From JBBSOW01 sp038259365 (GTDB lineage Bacteria; Actinomycetota; Actinomycetes; Propionibacteriales; Propionibacteriaceae): DNA of 5,685 nt. The DNA is taken from NCBI GenBank assembly GCA_038259365.1, contig JBBSOW010000158.1:1-5685 (forward strand), written 5' to 3'. Within the stretch, counting starts at the first letter, position 1. Each line of letters begins with the position of its first letter. Of this stretch, positions 1-5,133 are shown piece by piece. The position numbers and the translations under genes were made by a program. The notes under the pieces are model-generated. The model had not been told where the DNA came from and ran no database searches. It worked only from the letters and a program-made list of their open reading frames with translations.

Positions 1-310
1 AAAGCCCGATGGTGCCGAGCACCCAGGCCGGCGGGAACAGCGAGGCCAACAGCAGGGCCCGGCTGCCCATCTCCAGCTTGCGCTGTACCTCGATCACCTT
101 GCGGATGTAGGCGGCGTCGTCGCCGCTGCGAGAGGAGATGACCCCTTCGCGGATCGCGTCCAGCTCGCGCGCCAGCTCCTCGACCTGGGCCGCGCTGAGG
201 TGCGCGGTCGGGTCGGGCTTGCCGGACGGTTTCGGCACGTGGTGGCGTTCGGTCAGCTCGCTGCCGAGCCGGGAGTTGATGGTCGGGGTGTCCAAGGTGG
301 TTGAAGTCAT
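1..310 (-). CDS. Membrane fatty-acid (acyl-CoA) desaturase, N-terminal part; continues past left edge
   Basis: The first 103 residues of a protein that resembles the N-terminus of mycobacterial DesA3-type stearoyl-CoA delta-9 desaturases. The match covers a helical segment (residues about 38-80, containing LARELDAIR and AAYIRKVIEVQRKLE) followed by the start of a hydrophobic stretch (about 85-103, ALLLASLFPPAWVLG), likely the first membrane segment. The histidine boxes that bind the di-iron centre lie beyond the window, so catalysis cannot be checked. The ATG at 310 is preceded by a good Shine-Dalgarno (AGGAG, 8 bases away). The gene begins 24 bases after the stop of the reductase gene, so the two are almost certainly co-transcribed; in M. 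tuberculosis the pair Rv3230c-Rv3229c has the same order. Expected role: introducing a cis double bond into a saturated acyl-CoA in the membrane, with electrons from the reductase. The family call is from remembered homologues and is fairly secure; the exact orthologue is not. Confidence 0.8.
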   Translation of the reverse strand, partial: MTSTTLDTPTINSRLGSELTERHHVPKPSGKPDPTAHLSAAQVEELARELDAIREGVISSRSGDDAAYIRKVIEVQRKLEMGSRALLLASLFPPAWVLGTIGL

Positions 311-317
311 AAGCGGT

Positions 318-322
318 CTCCT
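318..322 (-). promoter_or_regulatory. Ribosome binding site of the desaturase gene
   Basis: Reads AGGAG on the minus strand, ending 7 bases before the ATG at 310. It lies in the 24-base gap after the reductase stop codon and fixes the desaturase start. Confidence 0.7.
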
Positions 323-336
323 AGAGATCGGTGTTA

Positions 337-1419
337 CTAAAGATCGATGGTGCAGGTCCCGGCGGCGGCCGAGATGCAGGTTTGGATGATGATGTTGTCG
401 CCCTCGTTGGCGATCGTGAGTTCCCCGTTGCGCAGGTCCCGCACGGCGCCGGAGGTCAGTGGGGCGACGCAGCCAAAGCAGATGCCCATCCGGCAGCCCG
501 AGGGCATGAGCGCACCCGCGCTCTCGGCGGCGTCGAGGATGGGGGTGTCGCCGGGGGAGTCGAAGGTGAGCTGCTGGCCCGGCAAATCGACGGTGCCGCC
601 GGCGCCCTCGGCGATGATCGTCGCCCGGAAACGCTCGGTGTACAACGGCTGCGCGTCCTGCTCGGCCCAGTGCGCCTCGAACGCGTCCAGCATGGCCGTC
701 GGTCCGCAGGCCCAGGTGGTCCGCTCGCGCCAGTCGGGCACGAGAGTATCGAGTTCGGCCGGGAGGAGGATGCCGTCGGTTTGGGTATGGCGGGTCACCA
801 GGCGGAGCTTGCCGTGCTCGGCCCACTCGTTCAGCTGATCGGCGAACATCGTCGATTCGGGGGTGGGGGCGCTGTGGATGATGATCGCGTCCTCGAGCTC
901 GTCGAGGTGATTACGCAACATGCCGATGACGGGGGTGATGCCGCTTCCGGCGGTGACGAAGAGGGGATTGGGCGGGGGGGTGTCGGCGAAGCCGAACTCG
1001 CCGGTGGCCTGATCGAGGTGCACGAGGGTGCCCGGTGCGAGATCGGTGAGGATGTGGTTGCTCATCTTGCCGTCCGGGATGGACTTCACGGTGATGGTGA
1101 TGAGACCGTCGGGCGCGCCGACGAGCGAGGTCAACGAGTAGGCGCGCCAGGTACGGACGCCGTCGATGTCGAGGCCGATGCGGATGTACTGACCCGCCCG
1201 GTGCTGGCGCCAGGAGCGACCCGGGCGGATGGCGAGCGTGGTGGATTCGGCGGTTTCCCGCGAGACGGACACGATGCGTCCGCGCAGCTCGGCGCCCGTC
1301 CGCATCGGGGCGAACATGTCGAGATAATCGGCCGGGAACAGGGGCGTGGCCACCGCATCGGCCAGCCGCCAGGCCCAGCCGCGCAGTTCTCCCGGGCTTT
1401 GCTTGGCCGACGTGTGCAC
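337..1419 (-). CDS. Ferredoxin reductase-like flavoprotein with C-terminal [2Fe-2S] domain (desaturase electron donor)
   Basis: A 360-residue oxidoreductase, the normal length for the family. Domain order: FAD-binding barrel (about 42-145, with the flavin motif RAYS at 92-95), NAD(P)-binding domain (about 150-255, with TAGSGITP at 156-163 and ACGP at 237-240), then a plant-type ferredoxin domain (about 272-360). The iron-sulfur ligands are visible as C309, C314, C317 and C348. It takes electrons from NAD(P)H through FAD to the cluster and hands them to a partner. The desaturase directly downstream is the obvious partner; Rv3230c serves DesA3 in M. tuberculosis. The start is the GTG at 1419. 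I see no Shine-Dalgarno before it, but a -10-like TAGCAT sits about 7 bases upstream, which suggests a leaderless mRNA. It ends with two stops in a row (TAG TAA, 339-334). Some family members act on other hydroxylases or oxygenases, so the substrate side is inference. Confidence 0.9.
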   Translation of the reverse strand: MHTSAKQSPGELRGWAWRLADAVATPLFPADYLDMFAPMRTGAELRGRIVSVSRETAESTTLAIRPGRSWRQHRAGQYIRIGLDIDGVRTWRAYSLTSLVGAPDGLITITVKSIPDGKMSNHILTDLAPGTLVHLDQATGEFGFADTPPPNPLFVTAGSGITPVIGMLRNHLDELEDAIIIHSAPTPESTMFADQLNEWAEHGKLRLVTRHTQTDGILLPAELDTLVPDWRERTTWACGPTAMLDAFEAHWAEQDAQPLYTERFRATIIAEGAGGTVDLPGQQLTFDSPGDTPILDAAESAGALMPSGCRMGICFGCVAPLTSGAVRDLRNGELTIANEGDNIIIQTCISAAAGTCTIDL

Positions 1420-1426
1420 AATCCAA

Positions 1427-1432
1427 ATGCTA
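1427..1432 (-). promoter_or_regulatory. Probable -10 element of the reductase-desaturase operon, giving a leaderless GTG start
   Basis: TAGCAT on the minus strand fits the actinobacterial TANNNT -10 pattern. The predicted transcription start falls at about 1420-1419, on the GTG start codon itself, which agrees with the absence of a ribosome binding site. No clear -35 was found; TCGTAA lies at the right distance but is weak, and that region is occupied by the dyads. Confidence 0.4.
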
Positions 1433-1465
1433 CCTACTGCACCGTAAGTTACGAAATCGTAGGTT
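1432..1465. promoter_or_regulatory. Cluster of inverted repeats, probable repressor operator before the reductase gene
   Basis: Three overlapping symmetries are seen. AAGTTACGA (1446-1454) faces TCGTAGGTT (1457-1465) across 2 bases, with 7 of 9 positions matching and a perfect TACGA/TCGTA core. GTAA-G-TTAC is a perfect dyad at 1444-1452. ACCTAC (1432-1437) faces GTAAGT (1444-1449) across 6 bases, with 5 of 6 matching. They cover the -35 to -10 zone of the predicted operon promoter, where bound protein would block RNA polymerase. Arms of this kind are typical of TetR-family sites. No TetR gene lies in the window, so the regulator is unknown. Confidence 0.5.
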
Positions 1466-1676
1466 GGGTGTCCACATCGGGAGGGCGGGAGAAATATGGG
1501 CCTGGGGTGACTACGGCGACAGCGACCCTGACGGGGTCTCGCTCAGCCTGGACAAGATGGCCCACGCGTGGAGCGCCGACCGCAACGCTCGACGGGGCTC
1601 CTTCGCCACCTTCGCGCCTAAGCCTCTGTTCCGCTACGTCGCAAGACCTCGGACAGCCGCTCGGCCGCGGCGATGA
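1464..1676 (+). CDS. Unrecognised small open frame with coding-like composition, possibly frameshifted or decayed
   Basis: I do not recognise this product. From about 1500 to 1650 the frame has strongly GC-rich third codon positions (well over 80 percent in a hand count), with lower GC at the first and second positions, as real genes here have. The only start in frame is a weak TTG at 1464 inside the putative operator. A better start is the ATG at 1496, which follows a purine-rich Shine-Dalgarno (GGGAGGGCGGGAG), but it is out of frame and hits TGA at 1508 after four codons. Dropping one G from the GGGG run at 1504-1507 would join the two and give a protein of about 59 residues beginning MGLGDYGDSDPDG. 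The 3' end overlaps the end of the IclR gene on the other strand by 59 bases. It may be a small gene with a frameshift, a gene remnant, or chance; no signal peptide or membrane segment is visible. Confidence 0.25.
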   Translation: MGVHIGRAGEIWAWGDYGDSDPDGVSLSLDKMAHAWSADRNARRGSFATFAPKPLFRYVARPRTAARPRR

Positions 1677-2343
1677 CAGCGGGGGCGTGCATCCGGCCCG
1701 GTTGGCGGGAGAGCCGCTCGATGGGGCCCGAAACGCTGACGGCGGCGATGATCTTGCCCGAGGGGGAGCGCACCGGGGCCGAGACCGACGCCACGCCGGC
1801 CTCCCGCTCGCCGACCGACTGCGCCCAGCCGCGACGGCGCACCGAGGCCAACGCCACCGCCGAATAGCGCGAGCCGCGCAGGCCGCGCTGCATCCGGTCG
1901 GGCTCCTCCCAGGCCAGCAACACCTGGGCCGCCGAGCCGGCGCTCATCGTCAGTTGGCTGCCGATCGGAACGGTGTCCCGCAGGCCCGAGGTGCGCTCGG
2001 CCGCGGACACGCAGATTCGCGTGTCGCCCTGACGCCGAAACAGCTGCGCGGACTCGCCGGTGATGTCGCGCAGCCGGGCCAGTACCGGCCCGGCCGTCGC
2101 AAGCAGGCGGTCCTCGCCGGCCGCGGAGGCGAGCTCGCTCAACCGTGGGCCCAGGACGAATCGGCCCTGCAGATCACGGGCCACGAGCCGGTGGTGTTCC
2201 AGCGCCACGGCAAGGCGATGGGCCGTGGGGCGCGCCAGGCCGGTGGCGGTGACGAGACCGGCCAAGGTTATCGGCCCCGTCTCGAGCGCCCCCAGCACGA
2301 GAGCAGCCTTGTCGAGCACGCCGACTCCGCTAGAGTTGTCCAT
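1618..2343 (-). CDS. IclR-family transcriptional regulator, divergent from leuCD
   Basis: A 241-residue protein with the standard IclR plan. The N-terminal winged helix-turn-helix spans about residues 8-65 (GVLDKAALVL, then the recognition region TGLARPTAHRLAVALE, then the wing around GRFVLGPRL). The effector-binding domain spans about 80-235 and contains GSQLTMSAGSAAQVLLA and, near the end, VASVSAPVRSPSGKIIAAVSVSGP, both typical of the family. It corresponds in position and sequence type to M. tuberculosis Rv2989, which also lies divergent to leuCD. Related IclR proteins in other actinobacteria (LtbR of Corynebacterium, NdgR of Streptomyces) control leucine genes, so regulation of leuCD is a reasonable inference. 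The ATG at 2343 has no Shine-Dalgarno, and a -10-like CAATAT lies just upstream, so translation may be leaderless. It ends in TAG at 1620-1618. The ligand cannot be read from the sequence. Confidence 0.9.
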   Translation of the reverse strand: MDNSSGVGVLDKAALVLGALETGPITLAGLVTATGLARPTAHRLAVALEHHRLVARDLQGRFVLGPRLSELASAAGEDRLLATAGPVLARLRDITGESAQLFRRQGDTRICVSAAERTSGLRDTVPIGSQLTMSAGSAAQVLLAWEEPDRMQRGLRGSRYSAVALASVRRRGWAQSVGEREAGVASVSAPVRSPSGKIIAAVSVSGPIERLSRQPGRMHAPAVIAAAERLSEVLRRSGTEA

Positions 2344-2346
2344 AAC

Positions 2347-2378
2347 TTGATATTGCCGTCTCGAATGGTGATATGCAA
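2347..2378. promoter_or_regulatory. Overlapping divergent promoters and candidate IclR operator between iclR-type gene and leuC
   Basis: An inverted repeat, ATATTGCC (2350-2357) against GGTGATAT (2367-2374), matches at 6 of 8 positions across 9 bases. Its left edge contains a plus-strand -35-like TTGATA (2347-2352), with ATATGC or TATGCA 18-19 bases further on as a possible -10 for leuC. On the minus strand TTGCAT (2378-2373) and CAATAT, 17 bases apart, could drive the regulator gene, placing its transcript start at or next to its ATG. One protein bound here could therefore control both directions. The hexamers are imperfect, so the exact promoters are uncertain. Confidence 0.4.
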
Positions 2379-2389
2379 ATCATCGGGTG

Positions 2390-2446
2390 GCCGGGGAGTG
2401 TTGCCTGGTAATCGACGTTGCACGAAGGAAAGCCGGGGAGCCCGGC
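2390..2446 (+). promoter_or_regulatory. leuC leader RNA: GC hairpin with a duplicated 5' arm
   Basis: A perfect 6-base-pair, all-GC hairpin is formed by GCCGGG (2432-2437) and CCCGGC (2441-2446) with loop GAG, 21 bases before the leuC ATG. The 5' arm with its flank, GCCGGGGAG, occurs a second time at 2390-2398. The single 3' arm could thus pair with either copy, giving two mutually exclusive folds. No T-run follows the hairpin, so it is not a standard intrinsic terminator. Whether it regulates is inference. Confidence 0.4.
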
Positions 2447-2467
2447 GCGAGCAGAAACGAGTAGGTC

Positions 2468-3883
2468 ATGAGTGAGACAACCGACGGCGGCAAGACCCTG
2501 AGTGAGAAGCTCTGGGACGATCACGTCGTGCGCAGCCACGCCGGCGAGCCGGACCTGCTCTACATCGATCTCCACCTCATCCACGAGGTCACCAGCCCTC
2601 AGGCCTTCGACGGGCTGCGGGCCGCGGGTCGCCCGGTGCGTCGACCGGACCTCACGCTGGCCACCGAGGATCACAACACCCCGACGCTGAACATCGACCA
2701 GCCGATCGCCGATCCCGTCTCGCGCGCCCAGGTGGACGCGCTGCGCGCGAACGTCCGGGAATTCGGGGTGCGGATTCACTCCCTGGGGGATAAGGACCAG
2801 GGCATCGTGCACATCATCGGTCCGCAGCTGGGCATCACCCAACCCGGGATGACGATCGTCTGCGGGGATTCCCATACCTCCACCCACGGAGCCTTCGGGG
2901 CGCTGGCGTTCGGGATCGGCACCTCCGAGGTCGAGCACGTGCTGGCGACACAAACGCTGCCGCAGTCGCGACCAAAGACGATGGCGGTCAACGTCGACGG
3001 CGAGCTGCCCGACGGGGTCACGGCCAAGGACGTCGTGTTGGCCCTCATCGCCAAGGTCACCGCCGGTGGCGGGCAGGGCTACGTCGTGGAATACCGCGGA
3101 TCCACCATCGAGGCGCTCTCGATGGAAGGCCGAATGACAATCTGCAACATGTCGATCGAGTGGGGCGCCAAGGCCGGCATGATCGCCCCCGATCAGACCA
3201 CCTTCGATTACCTCCAAGGCCGCCCGCACGCCCCCACCGGTGCGGACTGGGACGCCGCCGTCGAGTACTGGAGCACCCTCAAGACCGACGACGACGCCAC
3301 GTTCGACCTCGAGGTGGACATCGACGCCACGGCGCTGACCCCGTTCGTGACCTGGGGAACCAACCCCGGTCAGGGGGTTCCCCTCGGCGCCTCGGTGCCC
3401 TTCCCGAGCGATTTCAGCGACGACGCCGAGCGCAGCGCCGCCGAACGAGCCTTGGTCTACATGGATCTGCGGGCGGGCACGCCGATGCGCGCTATCGGTG
3501 TCGACACCGTGTTCTTGGGCTCGTGCACCAACGGGCGCATCGAGGATCTGCGGCTCGCCGCGGGCATCATCGAAGGCAAGAAGGTGGCCGAGGGTGTGCG
3601 CATGCTCGTCGTGCCGGGCTCGGCACGGGTCCGTCTGCAGGCCGAGAGCGAGGGCCTGGACAAGGTCTTCCTCGCCGCCGGCGCCGAGTGGCGGGCCGCT
3701 GGTTGTTCGATGTGCTTGGGCATGAATCCCGATCAGCTGGCGCCCGGCGAGCGGGCCGCCTCCACCTCGAACCGAAACTTCGAGGGACGCCAAGGCAAGG
3801 GGGGGCGGACACACTTGGTCTCGCCTCCGGTGGCCGCCGCCACCGCTGTTTTGGGCACGCTCGGCGCGCCCGCCGACCTGTAA
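2468..3883 (+). CDS. leuC: 3-isopropylmalate dehydratase, large subunit
   Basis: A 471-residue protein of normal length for the bacterial large subunit, colinear with M. tuberculosis LeuC (Rv2988c). With LeuD it isomerises 2-isopropylmalate to 3-isopropylmalate in the cytoplasm, the second committed step of leucine synthesis. It belongs to the aconitase superfamily. Visible marks are the N-terminal LAEDH-like segment (LATEDHNTPT, 64-73), CGDSHTSTHGAFGALAFGIGTSE (132-154), and the three [4Fe-4S] ligands C353 (in GSCTNGR), C413 and C416 (in CSMCLGMNPDQ). The C-terminal block with SNRNFEGRQG (434-443) and RTHLVSP is intact. The ATG at 2468 is fixed by an in-frame TAG at 2462. The ribosome binding site is weak (AGTAGG very close to the ATG), so initiation may depend on the leader structure. 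leuD follows after 32 bases. No missing residues or frameshift were seen. Confidence 0.98.
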   Translation: MSETTDGGKTLSEKLWDDHVVRSHAGEPDLLYIDLHLIHEVTSPQAFDGLRAAGRPVRRPDLTLATEDHNTPTLNIDQPIADPVSRAQVDALRANVREFGVRIHSLGDKDQGIVHIIGPQLGITQPGMTIVCGDSHTSTHGAFGALAFGIGTSEVEHVLATQTLPQSRPKTMAVNVDGELPDGVTAKDVVLALIAKVTAGGGQGYVVEYRGSTIEALSMEGRMTICNMSIEWGAKAGMIAPDQTTFDYLQGRPHAPTGADWDAAVEYWSTLKTDDDATFDLEVDIDATALTPFVTWGTNPGQGVPLGASVPFPSDFSDDAERSAAERALVYMDLRAGTPMRAIGVDTVFLGSCTNGRIEDLRLAAGIIEGKKVAEGVRMLVVPGSARVRLQAESEGLDKVFLAAGAEWRAAGCSMCLGMNPDQLAPGERAASTSNRNFEGRQGKGGRTHLVSPPVAAATAVLGTLGAPADL

Positions 3884-3915
3884 TCTCCGCCGACCGAAAG
3901 CCAGAGAACCTCATC

Positions 3916-4521
3916 ATGGACAAGTTCACCACCCATCACGGCACGGCGCTGCCGTTGCGCCGCAGCAACGTCGATACCGATCAGATCATCCCGGCGGTCT
4001 ACCTCAAGCGGATCACCAAGACCGGATTCGAGGACGGCCTCTTCGCCGCCTGGCGCAAGGATCCCGACTTCGTGCTCAACCAACCTCGGTTCACCGGCGC
4101 CGACATCTTGATTCCGGGGCCCGACTTTGGCACGGGGTCCTCGAGGGAGCACGCCGTTTGGGCGTTGCAGAACTACGGGTTCAAGGTGATCATCGGATCG
4201 CGGTTCGGCGACATCTTCCGCAACAACGCCGGTAAGGCGGGCCTGCTGGTGGCCGTGGTGAGTCAGGCCGTCGTGGAGCGGCTGTGGGATCGCGTGGAGC
4301 AGGATCCGGAGATGCAGATCACGGTCGACCTACAGGACCGGCGCATCACAGCCGGTGAGTTCAGCGAGTCCTTCGACATCGACGAGTACACCCGCTGGCG
4401 GCTGATGGAGGGCCTCGACGACATCGGGCTGACGCTGCGCCACACCAACGCCATCGACGACTTCGAGGCCGCGCGGCCCAGCTTCAAGCCGGCGGCCCTG
4501 CCCGCCCGAACAGCGGGTTGA
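3916..4521 (+). CDS. leuD: 3-isopropylmalate dehydratase, small subunit
   Basis: A 201-residue protein, close to the M. tuberculosis LeuD length, that supplies the swivelling aconitase-C domain to the LeuC-LeuD isomerase. Diagnostic segments are NVDTDQIIPAVYLKR near the N-terminus (18-32), ADILIPGPDFGTGSSREHA (62-80, the substrate-contacting loop) and SRFGDIFRNNAGKAGLL (95-111). The C-terminal tail after about residue 188 (KPAALPARTAG) is variable in the family. The start at ATG 3916 fits the homologues; the Shine-Dalgarno is weak (AGAGAA about 8 bases before). The frame stays open far upstream inside leuC, but that part is an antisense-like shadow of leuC and not protein. leuC and leuD are surely one transcription unit because only 32 bases separate them and no terminator lies between. 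Confidence 0.98.
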   Translation: MDKFTTHHGTALPLRRSNVDTDQIIPAVYLKRITKTGFEDGLFAAWRKDPDFVLNQPRFTGADILIPGPDFGTGSSREHAVWALQNYGFKVIIGSRFGDIFRNNAGKAGLLVAVVSQAVVERLWDRVEQDPEMQITVDLQDRRITAGEFSESFDIDEYTRWRLMEGLDDIGLTLRHTNAIDDFEAARPSFKPAALPARTAG

Positions 4522-4660
4522 AGCCCCTAAACATAGACACTGACCGCTCCGGAAGCCTCGCAGGCCCTGAAATCGGCGAAATTGTAAGGAAATGCTGAGC
4601 TATTTTGGCGCGGGTCTCGTGCGCATGCCGGCTCAGGCCCTACCCTGATAGCACAGCACA

Positions 4661-4684
4661 ATCGGGGGTGAACCTATCGGGGGT
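4661..4684 (+). repeat. Direct repeat ATCGGGGGT x2 in the hupB leader
   Basis: ATCGGGGGT occurs at 4661-4669 and exactly again at 4676-4684, a 15-base period. Together with the Shine-Dalgarno GGGGG at 4699-4703 this makes three G5 tracts in 40 bases. Each upstream copy resembles a ribosome binding site without a start codon at a useful distance. Confidence 0.6.
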
Positions 4685-4703
4685 TTGCTTTGTGCAAAGG
4701 GGG
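4684..4703 (+). promoter_or_regulatory. Small hairpin abutting the strong hupB ribosome binding site
   Basis: TTTGC (4684-4688) can pair with GCAAA (4694-4698) around a 5-base loop, or in another register CTTTG with CAAAG (4688-4699). The strong Shine-Dalgarno AGGGGGAAAG follows immediately (4698-4707) and selects the ATG at 4709 over an in-frame TTG at 4685. The stem is weak and AT-rich; a role in translation is inference. Confidence 0.4.
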
Positions 4704-4708
4704 AAAGA

Positions 4709-5035
4709 ATGAATAAGGCTGAATTCGTCGAGACGCTTGCAACCCATTTTGGGGGCAACAAGGCGGCGGCAGGTCGGGCACTGGATGCCATCACAGGCAC
4801 GGTGATCGAACAAGTAGCCAGCGGGGACAAGGTCTCCATCGCAGGCTTTGGGGTATTCGAGCAGGTCCACCGGGACGCCCGCGTGGTCCGCAACCCCAAG
4901 ACCGGCGAGCGCAAGGCGGTGGATGCCATGACGGTGCCTCGCTTTCGTCCCGGCTCGCAGCTCAAAGGGGCTGTGATCTCGCACGAGGACGGCGCCTCGA
5001 ACGGGCAGGCGCACTCGAACGGGCACGCTCAGTAG
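4709..5035 (+). CDS. hupB: HU-family nucleoid-associated DNA-binding protein, short form without lysine-rich tail
   Basis: A 108-residue histone-like protein that binds and bends DNA as a dimer and helps organise the nucleoid. The HU core is complete: N-terminal helices (MNKAEFVETLATHFGG, 1-16), the GFGVFEQVHRDARVVRNPKTGE signature (46-67, the DNA-gripping arm with the conserved RNPKTG) and the closing strand and helix to about residue 91. In M. tuberculosis the gene after leuD (Rv2986c) codes for a HupB of about 214 residues with a long Lys/Ala/Pro-rich tail. Here the protein stops after a short polar tail (92-108) that is rich in Asn, Gly, His and Ser, with no lysine after K86. The sequence beyond the TAG at 5033 shows no continuing tail in any frame. 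The synteny supports the symbol; the short form is in length more like generic HU. The start at 4709 has a strong ribosome binding site. Confidence 0.92.
   Translation: MNKAEFVETLATHFGGNKAAAGRALDAITGTVIEQVASGDKVSIAGFGVFEQVHRDARVVRNPKTGERKAVDAMTVPRFRPGSQLKGAVISHEDGASNGQAHSNGHAQ
4996..5025 (+). repeat. Tandem 18-base period at the 3' end of hupB
   Basis: CTCGAACGGGCA occurs at 4996-5007 and again at 5014-5025. It encodes the repeated SNGxAx units that form the short C-terminal tail (SNGQAH then SNGHAQ). It looks like a small tandem duplication. Confidence 0.6.
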
Positions 5036-5058
5036 GTTGTCGCCAGGGTGGGTGGCTT

Positions 5059-5088
5059 CGGCTCGGCCTCGTGGTTCGACCCGAGTCG
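5059..5088. terminator. Possible hairpin between convergent hupB and fbiD
   Basis: CGGCTCGG (5059-5066) can pair with CCGAGTCG (5081-5088) as an 8-base-pair stem with one G-U pair and a 14-base loop. It lies between the two convergent stop codons. A C7 run rather than a T-run follows on the plus strand, so it is not a classical intrinsic terminator; it may be a T-less actinobacterial type or chance. Nothing else was seen in 5036-5133. Confidence 0.3.
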
Positions 5089-5133
5089 CCCCCCCGGCGG
5101 GATCGGTGGCCTCAGAAAGGCGTGGGGATGGTC

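Larger units (their letters stand above)
4522..4708 (+). promoter_or_regulatory. leuD-hupB intergenic region with probable hupB promoter and leader
   Basis: No gene and no convincing terminator after leuD was found in these 187 bases, so some read-through from leuCD into hupB is possible. The best promoter candidate is TACCCT at 4641-4646, which fits the actinobacterial TANNNT -10, with no good -35. A weaker TATTTT at 4601-4606 lies in the most AT-rich part. Starting from the first, the leader would be about 55 bases and would hold the repeats listed next. Confidence 0.4.

Noticed and set aside
331..2475. A 714-codon plus-strand open frame
   Set aside because: It runs antisense through the reductase and IclR genes, whose proteins have clear family motifs; its translation is low-complexity Gly/Arg/Ala, as expected of a high-GC shadow frame.
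2365..2475. 36-residue upstream reading frame overlapping the leuC start (ATG at 2365, TGA at 2473)
   Set aside because: It spans the leuC leader and overlaps the leuC ATG, as a coupling or leader peptide might, but it has only one Leu, no run of branched-chain codons, no clear ribosome binding site, and its ATG lies upstream of the likely transcript start.
2330..3814. A 494-codon minus-strand open frame opposite leuC
   Set aside because: It is the shadow of leuC, which has all aconitase-family motifs on the plus strand.
3160..3915. Long in-frame N-terminal extension of leuD
   Set aside because: It overlaps leuC in another frame and is Arg-rich nonsense; LeuD homologues start at the MDKF region.
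4522..4570. Intrinsic terminator after leuD
   Set aside because: Only a 4-base-pair GCCT/AGGC hairpin is seen, with no T-run.
4685..4708. TTG start for hupB eight codons upstream
   Set aside because: HU proteins begin MNKAEF-like; the ATG at 4709 has a strong ribosome binding site that would lie inside the extended protein.
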